A DNA stretch of 36,512 nucleotides from Planosporangium mesophilum (GTDB taxonomy: Bacteria; Actinomycetota; Actinomycetes; Mycobacteriales; Micromonosporaceae), in NCBI RefSeq assembly GCF_016863255.1, contig NZ_BOON01000072.1, forward strand, positions 1-36,512, given 5' to 3'. The notes below the pieces were generated by a model. It was not told the DNA's origin. It ran no database searches and saw only the letters and a list, made by a program, of their open reading frames with translations. The position numbers and the translations under genes were made by a program. Below, piece by piece: positions 9,042 to 17,292 of this stretch; positions within the stretch are counted from its first letter, which is position 1, and every line of letters begins with the position of its first letter.

Positions 9042-9871
9042 CAACGAATCTCCACCGGGATGTTGTCAATGAGACGGGTGGTGCCGACCCGGGCGGCGAC
9101 GAGCAGTCGCGCCGGGCCGTGCTCGGGGGGTGGCCCCAGGTCGGGGTCGGTGAGCACGAGGTAGTCCAGTTCCGGACCGTCGAGCTCCTTGTCGGCGGCG
9201 GCGAGTGTCGCCTCGGGGCCCTCGCCGTCCGCCGCGGCTTGCGCGCCCGCCCGCAGGGCACGCGACAGGGCCAGGGCGATCCGCCGCTCGGCGTCCGAGA
9301 GGTACCGGTTGCGACTGGACAGCGCCAGGCCGTCCGGCTCGCGTACGGTCGGCACGCCGCGGATCTCGACGTCCAGGTCGAGGTCGCGGACCATCGCCCG
9401 GATCAGGGTGAGCTGCTGGTAGTCCTTCTCGCCGAAGTACGCGACGTCGGCGCCGGTCAGGTGCAGCAGTTTGCTGACCACGGTCAGCACGCCATGGAAG
9501 AAGCCGGGGCGGCTCGCGCCCTCGAGGATCTCGCCCACCGGGCCGGGGTTGACGCGCACCGACGGCTCGCCGTGCGGGTACATCTGGTCGACCGTGGGCG
9601 CGAAGACCACGTCGACCCCCTCGGCGGCGGCGATCTCCAGGTCGCGCTCGAAGGTCCGGGGGTACCGGTCGAAGTCCTCGTTCGGCCCGAACTGGAGCGG
9701 GTTGACGAACAGCGTCATCACCAGGTGGTCGGACGATTCGCGGGCGGCGCGCAGCAGACCGGCGTGCCCGGAGTGCAGCGCACCCATGGTCATGACCACG
9801 CCGACCACGCCGCCCATCCCGGCGCGCGCGGCCTTCAGCTCGGCACGGGTGCGCGCCACGACCGGGCTCAT
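9041..9871 (-). CDS. panC: Pantothenate synthetase (pantoate-beta-alanine ligase)
   Basis: PanC joins pantoate and beta-alanine with ATP to give pantothenate. The 276-residue protein has the nucleotidyltransferase HIGH-like motif in [17 protein letters not shown]. It also has [20 protein letters not shown], the ATP-binding [19 protein letters not shown], and the KMSKS-equivalent [13 protein letters not shown]. Its ATG overlaps the stop of the upstream DUF2520 gene (ATGA) and its stop overlaps the panD start, so the three are coupled. Confidence 0.97.
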   Translation of the reverse strand: MSPVVARTRAELKAARAGMGGVVGVVMTMGALHSGHAGLLRAARESSDHLVMTLFVNPLQFGPNEDFDRYPRTFERDLEIAAAEGVDVVFAPTVDQMYPHGEPSVRVNPGPVGEILEGASRPGFFHGVLTVVSKLLHLTGADVAYFGEKDYQQLTLIRAMVRDLDLDVEIRGVPTVREPDGLALSSRNRYLSDAERRIALALSRALRAGAQAAADGEGPEATLAAADKELDGPELDYLVLTDPDLGPPPEHGPARLLVAARVGTTRLIDNIPVEIR

Positions 9872-10761
9872 GCCGCCGCCTCCTCACGGTTCCCGACCAG
9901 CACGTCCAGCAGCGGTTCGGCGTCGCGGGCGCGCAGCCGGCCGGCCGCGATCGCGCGGTCGGCGGTACGCCGGGCCAGGACCAGGTACGCGGGCACCGAC
10001 TCGGGAGCGGTCTCGCCGAGCGTCGCCAGGTGGCGGGCGACCGTACCGGCATCCCCGCGCGACACCGGGCCGGTCAGCGCCGAGTCGCCCAGCCGCAGCG
10101 TGTTGTCCAGCGCCGCGTGCAGCAGCGGGTCCAGGACCCGCGCCGGGTCAGCGACGCCGGCGTCGCGCAGCCGGTCCATCGCCTCGTTGACCAGGGTCAC
10201 GAGGTGGTTGGCGCCGTGTGCGAGCCCGGCGTGGTAGAGCGCCCGGCGCTCATCGGAGATCCACTCCACGATCCCGCCCAGGTCTGCCACGATCCGGGTG
10301 GCGAGGGGGCGCAGGTCCGCCGGCGCCGTGACGCCGAAGCTCACGCCCTCGCGCAGCCGGTCCAGGTCGAGCCGGGTACCGGTGAAGGTCATCGCGGGGT
10401 GCAGCGCGAGCGGCGCCGCGCCGGCGACGACGGCCGGGGCCAGTACGCCGAGGCCGTGCGCGCCCGAGGTGTGGGCGACGACCTGCCCCGCGCCCAGCGC
10501 CCCCGTCTCGGCCAGGCCGGCGACGAGGGCGGCGAGCACGTCGTCGGGTACCGAGACGATGACCAGCCGGGCGCGGGCGGCGACCTCGTCGGCGGGCAGC
10601 ACCGCGGCGGTGGGAAGTAGGTGGGCGATCCGGTCCCGGGAAGCGGCCGATACGCCGGAGGCGGCGACGACCTCGTGGCCGGCGGCGGCGAAGGCGGCCC
10701 CGAGGACCGCGCCGACGCGACCCGCGCCGACGACGCCGACAGTGAGTGGCGATGCAGTCAT
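9868..10761 (-). CDS. Rossmann-fold/DUF2520 dehydrogenase-like protein, first gene of the pan-nad operon
   Basis: The 297-residue protein starts with an NAD(P)-binding motif [20 protein letters not shown] and continues with [14 protein letters not shown]. The substrate-side domain contains [18 protein letters not shown] and [13 protein letters not shown], typical of the Rossmann-like plus DUF2520 architecture related to 6-phosphogluconate and ketopantoate reductases. The stop overlaps the panC start. Known: this gene sits beside panC in several actinobacteria. Inference: it may supply the ketopantoate reductase step (PanE-like), because no panE or panB is in the window; this is not established. 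A weak AGGA lies about 10 bases before the ATG. Confidence 0.82.
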   Translation of the reverse strand: MTASPLTVGVVGAGRVGAVLGAAFAAAGHEVVAASGVSAASRDRIAHLLPTAAVLPADEVAARARLVIVSVPDDVLAALVAGLAETGALGAGQVVAHTSGAHGLGVLAPAVVAGAAPLALHPAMTFTGTRLDLDRLREGVSFGVTAPADLRPLATRIVADLGGIVEWISDERRALYHAGLAHGANHLVTLVNEAMDRLRDAGVADPARVLDPLLHAALDNTLRLGDSALTGPVSRGDAGTVARHLATLGETAPESVPAYLVLARRTADRAIAAGRLRARDAEPLLDVLVGNREEAAA

Positions 10762-10836
10762 GACGATCCAGTCCTCACCAGTGGGGTACCGGTCGCCGCA
10801 AGTATGCGCTGCCGCAAGGAATCACCGACAGCACAT

Positions 10837-10850
10837 GTGGCACGCGCCAC
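10837..10850 (-). terminator. Short hairpin just after the TetR gene
   Basis: GTGGC-ACGC-GCCAC directly follows the TetR stop. The stem is only 5 base pairs, so it may weakly reduce read-through into the pan operon rather than terminate fully. Confidence 0.25.
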
Positions 10851-11504
10851 TTACCTCACATGTCGGTGCAGATAGTCCCGGATCAGGGCCTTCGCCTCCT
10901 CGATCACCAGGGGGTCTCCGACCTGGTCGCGCCGGAACGCCATCCGGATCAGCGCGTCGGCCGTCTCCACCGCGACGCTGAGGGCGAACTCGAGCTCCGC
11001 CCCGGGCGTGATACCGAAGCGCTCGACCAGCAGCGCGGCGAGCTGCTCGACGATCACGGAGTTGTTGTCGCGCTCGTCGTCGAGCAGGTGGATGTCGACC
11101 ACGTCGCCGAAGTGGAGGGTCCGGAAGCCCGGGGTCGTGCGATGCATCGAGATGTACTCGTCGATCGCCGCGTCGACCGTGTCCCACCAGTACGCCGACC
11201 GCTCCTCGGCGATCCGCGCGCCCAGCTGCCGCAGGTACGCCTCGAGATTGCGCATGGTGAGCGCCTGGACGACGGCGCGCTTGTCCGGGAAGAACTGGTA
11301 CACCGAGCCGATCGCCACGCCGGCGCGCTCCGCCAGCAGGGTCGTGGTCAGCCCGTCGTACCCCAGCTCGTCCACGAGCTCGGCGCAGGCGTCGAGCATG
11401 CGGGCCACTCGCGCGACGCTGCGTCCCTGCACCGGCACGCGGCGCAGCGGGCCATCGGCTCGAGCCCGATCGGTCGTCCGCCTGGCGGTTGTCGGTGTCG
11501 CCAC
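10851..11504 (-). CDS. TetR/AcrR family transcriptional regulator
   Basis: The 217-residue protein has an arginine-rich N-terminal tail followed by a TetR DNA-binding domain: RMLDACAELVDELGYDGLTT, then the helix-turn-helix LLAERAGVAIGSVYQFFPDK at about residues 56-75. The C-terminal ligand-binding domain is unassignable to a ligand. Start is the GTG at 11504, preceded by GAGGGGGG. It is divergent from the flavoprotein oxidase at 11690 and may control it and itself through the inverted repeat at 11668-11682. It lies 89 bases upstream of the pan operon on the same strand, so partial co-transcription is possible. Confidence 0.9.
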   Translation of the reverse strand: MATPTTARRTTDRARADGPLRRVPVQGRSVARVARMLDACAELVDELGYDGLTTTLLAERAGVAIGSVYQFFPDKRAVVQALTMRNLEAYLRQLGARIAEERSAYWWDTVDAAIDEYISMHRTTPGFRTLHFGDVVDIHLLDDERDNNSVIVEQLAALLVERFGITPGAELEFALSVAVETADALIRMAFRRDQVGDPLVIEEAKALIRDYLHRHVR

Positions 11505-11652
11505 TGACGTGCACCCCCCTCGTTACCTCGAATCGGTCCACCACGTCTCGGGTATGGCGTGGATCCACGCGGTCCGGTCCCCCACCGGCCGCGTCGCCGC
11601 CCTCTCACCCGTGGGCGGCCCTTCCCAACCCCTGACCGCCCGGCGGACCCCG

Positions 11653-11682
11653 TTGACTGCGCTATACGTGAAGAGTATTCAC
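11653..11682 (+). promoter_or_regulatory. Oxidase promoter overlapped by a candidate TetR operator
   Basis: TTGACT (11653-11658) and TATTCA (11676-11681) are exactly 17 bases apart and end shortly before the GTG at 11690. The -10 is covered by a perfect inverted repeat GTGAA-GAGTA-TTCAC (11668-11682); a second one, GAGT-ATTC-ACTC, overlaps it. Divergence from a tetR gene makes this the obvious repressor site. Confidence 0.5.
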
Positions 11683-11689
11683 TCCAGAT

Positions 11690-12988
11690 GTGACGTACAT
11701 CTCATGGTCTAACTGGTCGGGTACCGCGTCGAGCACCGCTAGCCGTGTCGTCTTCCCGACAGAACGCGACGGCGTCGTGGCCGCGGTGTCCGCCGCGGCC
11801 GCCGATGGCCTGCGGATCAAGGCCGTGGGCAGCGGTCATTCCTTCACCGCGGCGGCCGCCACCACGGGCGTACGGGTCGAACTCGGAGCTCTCTCCTCGC
11901 TCCTCTCCGTCGACGCCGCCGCCCGCCTCGTCACGGTGCAGGCCGGTATGCCGCTGCACCGGCTCAACGTGGCGCTCGCCACTCATGGGCTGGCGCTACC
12001 CAACTTGGGCGACATCGACACCCAGACGATTTCGGGTGCGCTCGCGACCGGTACCCACGGCACCGGGGGCCGTTTCGGCTGCCTCTCCACGTTCGTCGAG
12101 GCGATCGAGATCGTCACCGGCACCGGCGAGGTCCTGCGGTGCTCGCGGTCGTCGTCGCCGGAAGTGTTCGCTGCGGCCGCCGTCAACCTCGGCGCCCTCG
12201 GCATCGTCACCGAGTTGACGCTGCGCTGCGTGGACGCGTTCACGCTGCGGGCTTCGGAGCAACCGGCGCCGCTGCCGTCCGTGCTCGCCGACCTGGACTC
12301 GCTGGTCGGGCTGAACGATCACGTCGAGTTCTACTGGTTCCCCTACACCGACCGGGTACAGCTCAAGCGCAACAACCGGGTCGCCGCCGACGACGAGCCT
12401 CTCGCCCGGTGGCGCGGCTGGCTCGACGACGAGTTCCTGTCCAACCGGGTCTTCGCCGCCGCCTGCCGGCTGGGTCGGGCCGCACCCCGGACGGTACCGA
12501 CGATCAGCCGGGTCTCGTCGTGGGCGCTCGCACCGCGGACGTACACCGGCCCCTCGCACGAGGTGTTCTGCACGCCCCGGCGGGTGCGCTTCGTGGAAAT
12601 GGAGTACGGGCTGCCCCGGGACGCCCTACGGCCGGCCCTCGCCGAGCTGCGGCGCATCGTCGACTCGCTGCCGTCGGCCGTGGTCTTCCCGGTCGAGGTG
12701 CGCTTCACCGGCGCCGACGACCTCTGGCTGTCCCACGGGTACGGGCGGGACTCCGCGTACATCGCCATCCACCAGTACGTGGGGATGCCGTACGAGGAGT
12801 ACTTCAAGCGGTTCGAGGCGGTGGCGACGAGCCTGGGCGGGCGGCCGCACTGGGGGAAGCTGCACTACCGGGACGCGGCCTACCTCACCTCGGCCTACCC
12901 CCGGTTCGCGGACTTCCGCGCCGTCCGCGACAAGCTCGACCCCGATCGCTTGTTCGCCAACGAGTACCTCGATCGGGTTCTCGGCTGA
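11690..12988 (+). CDS. FAD-binding D-arabinono-1,4-lactone oxidase family protein
   Basis: This 432-residue flavoprotein belongs to the vanillyl-alcohol-oxidase superfamily. The N-terminal FAD domain shows AVGSGHSFTAAA, whose histidine is the usual covalent FAD attachment site in the lactone/alditol oxidase branch. ALPNLGDIDTQTISGALATG and GTHGTGGRFG follow. The C terminus has RPHWGKLHY, the diagnostic ALO-domain motif. The family oxidises sugar lactones or alditols with oxygen or another acceptor; the substrate here is unknown. The GTG at 11690 is the first start after the promoter, and a nearby ATG is out of frame and stops at once. It is divergent from tetR. Confidence 0.88.
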   Translation: MTYISWSNWSGTASSTASRVVFPTERDGVVAAVSAAAADGLRIKAVGSGHSFTAAAATTGVRVELGALSSLLSVDAAARLVTVQAGMPLHRLNVALATHGLALPNLGDIDTQTISGALATGTHGTGGRFGCLSTFVEAIEIVTGTGEVLRCSRSSSPEVFAAAAVNLGALGIVTELTLRCVDAFTLRASEQPAPLPSVLADLDSLVGLNDHVEFYWFPYTDRVQLKRNNRVAADDEPLARWRGWLDDEFLSNRVFAAACRLGRAAPRTVPTISRVSSWALAPRTYTGPSHEVFCTPRRVRFVEMEYGLPRDALRPALAELRRIVDSLPSAVVFPVEVRFTGADDLWLSHGYGRDSAYIAIHQYVGMPYEEYFKRFEAVATSLGGRPHWGKLHYRDAAYLTSAYPRFADFRAVRDKLDPDRLFANEYLDRVLG

Positions 12989-12989
12989 G

Positions 12990-13115
12990 TTCTCCACAGC
13001 CGGATCGGGTTATCCACAACGTGATCCGGTTATCCACAGCGTCGCGCACACCTGGGACAGGCGGTTATTCACAGCCGGCTGGCGGTTGCCCACAGGCGAT
13101 GCGGAGTTATCCACA
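12990..13115 (+). promoter_or_regulatory. Array of six co-oriented DnaA boxes
   Basis: Six 9-mers related to TTATCCACA all point the same way. TTCTCCACA is at 12990, TTATCCACA at 13010 and 13030, TTATTCACA at 13065, TTGCCCACA at 13086 and TTATCCACA at 13107. Three are perfect. Start-to-start distances are 20, 20, 35, 21 and 21 bases, so most lie two helical turns apart. Each box is preceded by G and usually followed by G or A, as part of a degenerate ~20-base repeat. The array fills the gap between the ends of two convergent genes, so it is not in an obvious promoter. There is no dnaA or dnaN nearby, so it is not oriC; a DnaA-binding or titration site is the likely role. Confidence 0.85.
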
Positions 13116-13140
13116 GACGGTGGGTATCGCATCACAGTTT

Positions 13141-13186
13141 GGGCGACGTCGCTGCCTCCGGTTCGTGGATAGCAGCGACGTCGCCC
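13141..13186 (-). terminator. Perfect 15-bp hairpin between topA and the DnaA-box array
   Basis: GGGCGACGTCGCTGC (13141-13155) is exactly complementary to 13172-13186 around a 16-base loop. It starts about 30 bases past the topA stop and probably terminates topA, and perhaps the opposing oxidase transcript. No U tract follows on either strand. Confidence 0.7.
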
Positions 13187-13216
13187 GCACAGTCTGGATC
13201 ACAGGAGGCCGTCGGC

Positions 13217-15964
13217 TCAGGACTCGGCCGTCGCCTTCTTGGCCGGCTTCTTCGCCGCCTTGGTGGCCTTGGTCGCCTTGGTCGCCTTAGCGGTCGTCGC
13301 CTTCTTGGCTGCGGTCGCCTTCTTGGCCGGCGCCGCCTTCTTGGCCGCCTTGCGCGGCGTCGCCGGACCCTTCGCACGCTTCTCTGCCAGCATCTCACTG
13401 GCCTGCTCGAGCGTCATCGTCCCGACCTCCTGGCCGCGGCGCAGCGACGCGTTGAACTCGCCATCGGTGACGTACGGGCCGAACCGGCCGTCCTTGATCA
13501 CCAACGGCTTCTCGGTCGCCGGGTCGGCACCCAGCTCGCGCAGCGGCGCGGCCGCCACCCGCCGACCCCGCGTCTTCGGCGCTGCCAGCAGCGCGAGCGC
13601 CTCGTCGAGACCGATCGTGAACAGCTGCGACTCGGACTCCAGCGAGCGGGTCTCCTCGCCCTTCTTCACGTACGGGCCGTAGCGACCGGCGTGCGCCGTC
13701 ACCTCCACGCCCTCGGAGTCGACGCCGACCGTGCGGGGCAGGGTCAGCAACTGCAGGGCCTGCTCCAGGGTCAACGAGTCCGGCGCCTGCGTACTCAGCA
13801 GCGACGCGTTGCGGTCACCGGACGAGATGTACGGACCGTACCGCCCGGACTTGATCACGATCGGGTCGCCGGTCTCGGGGTGCTCGCCCAGCTTGCGCTC
13901 GCCCCCACCGCCGAGGAACAGCTCGTCGACCTTCTCCGGGGTCAGCTCGTCGGGCGCGATGCCCTCCGGCAGCGACACCCGGTCGCCGTCCTCCTCGCCG
14001 CCGCGCTGGAGGTACGGACCGTACCGGCCGACCCGGGCGACCACGCCGTCGAAGAGCGGGATCGAGTTGACCCCGCGCGCGTCGATCTCCCCGAGCTGCT
14101 CGGTGACCATCCGCTTGAGGCCACCCGACTGGCTCACCGAGCCCCCGTCACCGATGCCACCGTCGCCGCCGATGCCGAAGTAGAACGTACGCAGGAAGTC
14201 GATCGACGCCGCGTCGCCGCCGGCGATCTCGTCGAGGTCGTCCTCCATCGTGGCGGTGAAGCTGTAGTCGACCAGCCGCGGGAAGTACCGCTCGAGCAGC
14301 CCGACCACGGCGAACGCCAGGAACGACGGGATCAGCGCCTGGCCGCGCCTGAACACGTACCCGCGGTCCTGGATCGTCTGCATGATCGACGCGTACGTGG
14401 AGGGCCGGCCGATACCCAGCTCCTCCAGCGCCTTGACCAGCGAGGCCTCGGTGTAGCGGGCCGGCGGCTGGGTGGTGTGGCCCGCTGCTGCCAGCTCCTC
14501 CGCGGTCAGGCCCTGGCCCTTGACAAGGTTGGGCAGGCGCCGCTCGGCGTCCTCGGCCTCGGCGTTCTCGTCGTCGCTCGACTCCACGTACGCCCGCAGG
14601 AAGCCCGGGTCGGTGATGGTCTTACCGGTCGCGGCGAAGTCCACCGACTCGTCGGCGGGCGTCGTCGCGTTGATCCGCACCGAGATCGAGTTGCCGACCG
14701 CGTCGGTCATCTGGGAGGCGATCGTGCGCCGCCAGATCAGCTCGTAGAGGCGGAACTCCTCGGCCGACAGCTCCTTGGCGACCTCACCGGGGGTACGGAA
14801 GGAGTCGCCGGCCGGGCGGATCGCTTCGTGCGCCTCCTGGGCATTCTTGACCTTGCCCGTGTACCGGCGGGGCTGCGGCGGCACGGCGACGTCACCGTAC
14901 AGCTCCCGGATCTGGGTACGGGCAGCCGCGATCGCCGCCTCGGAGAGGTTCACCGAGTCGGTACGCATATAAGTGATGTAGCCGTTCTCGTACAGCCGCT
15001 GGGCCGTGCGCATCGTCTGCTGCGACGAGAAGCGCAGCTTGCGTGACGCCTCCTGCTGCAGCGTCGAGGTGATGAACGGCGCGTACGGCCGGCGCCGGTA
15101 CGGCTTCTCCTCGACCCGGGTGACCGTGAACGGCCGCCCCTCCAGGCGGGCGGCCAGCCCTCGGGCTCCCTGCTCGTCGAGGTGTACGACCCCCGAGCCC
15201 GGCCGCACCCGGCCGGTCGTCGGGTCGAAGTCCTTGCCGGTGGCGATCCGGTCGCCGTCGAGCGCGATCAGCGTCGCCGGGAACGACCGCGGCCCGTCGG
15301 CGGCGGTGCCGTCCGTGGCCAGCAGCGCCCGGATGTCCCAGTACTCGGCGGAACGGAAACGCATCCGCTCCCGTTCGCGCTCCACCACGATGCGGGTGGC
15401 GACCGACTGCACCCGGCCCGCCGACAGCTTCGGCATGACCTTCTTCCACAGGACCGGCGACACCTCGTAGCCGTAGAGTCGGTCCAGGATGCGCCGTGCC
15501 TCCTGGGCGTCGACCAGGGCCCGGTCGATCTCGCGGGGGTTGGCCACCGCGGCCTGGATCGCCGGCTTCGTGATCTCGTGGAAGACCATCCGCTTGACCG
15601 GCACCTTGGGCTTGATCGTCTCAAGCAGGTGCCAGGCGATCGCCTCGCCCTCGCGGTCCTCATCGGTGGCGAGGAAGACCTCGTCGACCTCCTTCGCCAG
15701 CTTGATCAGCTTGGCGATCTGCTGTTTGCGGTCGGGGCTGACCACGTACAGGGCCTGGAAGTCGTTATCGACGTCGACACCGAGGCGCGCCCACGGCTCT
15801 TTCTTGTACTTGGCCGGGACGTCAGCGGCATTGCGCGGAAGGTCGCGAACATGGCCCAGGCTCGCCTCGACGACGTACCCCGGACCGAGGTAGCCGGAGA
15901 TCGTCTTGGCCTTCGCTGGGGACTCGACGATGACCAGCCGCGTTGTCTTAGCGGAGTTGGGCAC
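13217..15964 (-). CDS. topA: DNA topoisomerase I, type IA
   Basis: TopA relaxes negative supercoils by cutting one strand through a 5'-phosphotyrosine. The 915-residue protein starts with the TOPRIM domain (LVIVESPAKAKTISGYL; acidic cluster TDEDREGEAIAWHLL near residue 100). The catalytic Tyr332 lies in NGYITYMRTDS. The C-terminal region has several topo-C repeats of the type GRYGPYV-KxGxE instead of zinc fingers. The last ~60 residues are a lysine/alanine-rich tail (repeats of KKATAAK type), a known actinobacterial feature thought to help DNA binding and processivity. Start is the GTG at 15964 with GGGGAG before it. It has its own promoter, although the upstream genes are on the same strand. 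Confidence 0.97.
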   Translation of the reverse strand: MPNSAKTTRLVIVESPAKAKTISGYLGPGYVVEASLGHVRDLPRNAADVPAKYKKEPWARLGVDVDNDFQALYVVSPDRKQQIAKLIKLAKEVDEVFLATDEDREGEAIAWHLLETIKPKVPVKRMVFHEITKPAIQAAVANPREIDRALVDAQEARRILDRLYGYEVSPVLWKKVMPKLSAGRVQSVATRIVVERERERMRFRSAEYWDIRALLATDGTAADGPRSFPATLIALDGDRIATGKDFDPTTGRVRPGSGVVHLDEQGARGLAARLEGRPFTVTRVEEKPYRRRPYAPFITSTLQQEASRKLRFSSQQTMRTAQRLYENGYITYMRTDSVNLSEAAIAAARTQIRELYGDVAVPPQPRRYTGKVKNAQEAHEAIRPAGDSFRTPGEVAKELSAEEFRLYELIWRRTIASQMTDAVGNSISVRINATTPADESVDFAATGKTITDPGFLRAYVESSDDENAEAEDAERRLPNLVKGQGLTAEELAAAGHTTQPPARYTEASLVKALEELGIGRPSTYASIMQTIQDRGYVFRRGQALIPSFLAFAVVGLLERYFPRLVDYSFTATMEDDLDEIAGGDAASIDFLRTFYFGIGGDGGIGDGGSVSQSGGLKRMVTEQLGEIDARGVNSIPLFDGVVARVGRYGPYLQRGGEEDGDRVSLPEGIAPDELTPEKVDELFLGGGGERKLGEHPETGDPIVIKSGRYGPYISSGDRNASLLSTQAPDSLTLEQALQLLTLPRTVGVDSEGVEVTAHAGRYGPYVKKGEETRSLESESQLFTIGLDEALALLAAPKTRGRRVAAAPLRELGADPATEKPLVIKDGRFGPYVTDGEFNASLRRGQEVGTMTLEQASEMLAEKRAKGPATPRKAAKKAAPAKKATAAKKATTAKATKATKATKAAKKPAKKATAES

Positions 15965-15987
15965 GGCTCTCCCCGTGGTGTTCGTGG

Positions 15988-16017
15988 ATATCAGTCCGGT
16001 CGGCTGACGATTGTCAA
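15988..16017 (-). promoter_or_regulatory. Predicted topA promoter
   Basis: A perfect TTGACA (16012-16017, minus strand) is followed after 18 bases by TGATAT (15988-15993), placing the start of transcription about 17 bases before the topA GTG. The -10 is a poor match, so the call rests on the -35 and spacing. topA promoters are often supercoiling-sensitive; nothing visible tests this. Confidence 0.45.
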
Positions 16018-16139
16018 ACGTAACGCGCCGACCGTGACCCGGATTAGGGGGCGCATCACAGGACAGGCGGCGCCACCGTACACCGGTAAACGAGTCGGAC
16101 CCTCAGTGATACCCGATTTCTCCGTTACATGTCCGGTTT

Positions 16140-16724
16140 TCAGACCCAATATTCCACAGATGCACCGGACGGCGGATCCCCGACGAGTTCCGCGAGGCGT
16201 GCCAGCCGGCGTCGGCCGACGATGCGGTACGCCGGACCGCCCGCTCGCGGCCCCAGCAGTACCGCCGGCAGGCCGGCCGCGGCGAGCGCACCGCCCACGA
16301 TCCCCCACATCGGCTCGTCGCCGGCGCCCAGCCGGAGCGTGAACGCCGCCGCCCCGTCCCGCCCGCCCGCGGCGATGGCCCACAGCCGCAGCCTCCGACC
16401 GTCGAGCGCCAGGCCCCGCGGCGGGTGCTTGACCGCGCCGCGCAGCCAGGCCACCCCGAGGGTGGCCAGCGCGGACGAGTACGCGGTGCGGAAGCCGAGG
16501 TGCCCCTCCACGGTGGCCGGCTCGCAGCTGGCTGCGAGGCCTCTGGCGCGCGCCTCGACCAGCAGCGCCCGGGCCCGCCACGGCTGGTCGACCACGATCG
16601 AGACGCGGGCCGTGCCACCCATCCGCACGACCTGACCGGCACCGGCGAGCAGGCCCTCGAAGTCGAGCGGCGACGCGGGACGCGCCTCGACTCCGAACAG
16701 GGACAGTTGCCTGCCTAGTGACAC
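16140..16724 (-). CDS. Conserved hypothetical protein upstream of topA
   Basis: The 194-residue cytoplasmic protein has no family I can name with certainty. It begins SLGRQLSLFGVEARPASPLD and contains a repeated-looking alpha/beta pattern. A first half (FEGLLAGAGQVVRMGGTARV and SIVVDQPWRARALLVEARAR) and a second half (FTLRLGAGDEPMWGIVGGAL and RIVGRRRLARLAELVG) could be two divergent homing-endonuclease-like repeats as in WhiA; this is only an impression. The GTG at 16724 lies inside the end of the lipoprotein gene (10-base overlap), so translation is coupled. The family seems restricted to actinobacteria next to topA. Confidence 0.75.
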   Translation of the reverse strand: MSLGRQLSLFGVEARPASPLDFEGLLAGAGQVVRMGGTARVSIVVDQPWRARALLVEARARGLAASCEPATVEGHLGFRTAYSSALATLGVAWLRGAVKHPPRGLALDGRRLRLWAIAAGGRDGAAAFTLRLGAGDEPMWGIVGGALAAAGLPAVLLGPRAGGPAYRIVGRRRLARLAELVGDPPSGASVEYWV

Positions 16725-17287
16725 TCGGATACCTCGTTGAACGCCTTGCGGAGCGGCTCGGAGGAGAGCCTGTCGGTGTCGAGGGCGCTCGCCGCGTACT
16801 CGTGCTGGAGTTTGTCGAAGGCGCCCGCGACGGCCGTGTAGAACGGGCTGGCCTCGGCCGGGTCGAGGCCGGCGACGGCCTCCCGGGCGTGCGCGTACGC
16901 GTCCCGGGCGGTTCGCAGCGACGCCACGAAGCCGGCCGCTATCTCGTCGCCGCGGTCGACGTCGGGCGTACCCGCGTCGGCCACCTTCTGTCGCGCCGTC
17001 TCGCTCGCGGTCTCCGCGCCGCCGAGCAGCCCGACCAGGTTGCGCTGGGCGTCGGCCGGCGTGGTGGTGCTGGTCAACTGGGCCTGTGCCTCGTCGGTGA
17101 GCGTCGTGATCTTCGTCCGCCACGGGGTGAGCGCCGTGCACACCGACTTCGCCCAGGTCGCGGGCGCGGCGCCGGTCTTCTTCCCGGATCCGCAGCCGGC
17201 GAGCAGGCCCGCCGGGACCAGCATCACGGCCAGCATCGCCGGCGCGAGGCGACGAACGACAGGCATGGTCGTCAACGTCGTGGTCAT
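16715..17287 (-). CDS. Predicted lipoprotein of unknown function
   Basis: The ~190-residue protein has a lipoprotein signal (LAPAMLAVMLVPAGLLAGC) with lipobox LAGC, so it should be exported and anchored by its cysteine. The mature part is mostly alpha-helical with regularly spaced Thr/Ala/Glu and no recognised domain. Start is the ATG at 17287, five bases after the methyltransferase stop; an ATG at 17266 is also possible and gives a tighter signal peptide. It forms an apparent operon with the methyltransferase upstream and the hypothetical gene downstream. Confidence 0.8.
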   Translation of the reverse strand: MTTTLTTMPVVRRLAPAMLAVMLVPAGLLAGCGSGKKTGAAPATWAKSVCTALTPWRTKITTLTDEAQAQLTSTTTPADAQRNLVGLLGGAETASETARQKVADAGTPDVDRGDEIAAGFVASLRTARDAYAHAREAVAGLDPAEASPFYTAVAGAFDKLQHEYAASALDTDRLSSEPLRKAFNEVSECH

Positions 17288-17292
17288 GGCCG

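Noticed and set aside
10762-10850. Riboswitch or leader upstream of the pan-nad operon
   Set aside because: Only 89 bases with a 5-bp hairpin; no conserved aptamer core could be seen.
12990-13186. The DnaA-box array as the chromosomal origin oriC
   Set aside because: No dnaA, dnaN, gyr or parAB genes are near, boxes are few and all in one direction, and there is no AT-rich unwinding region.
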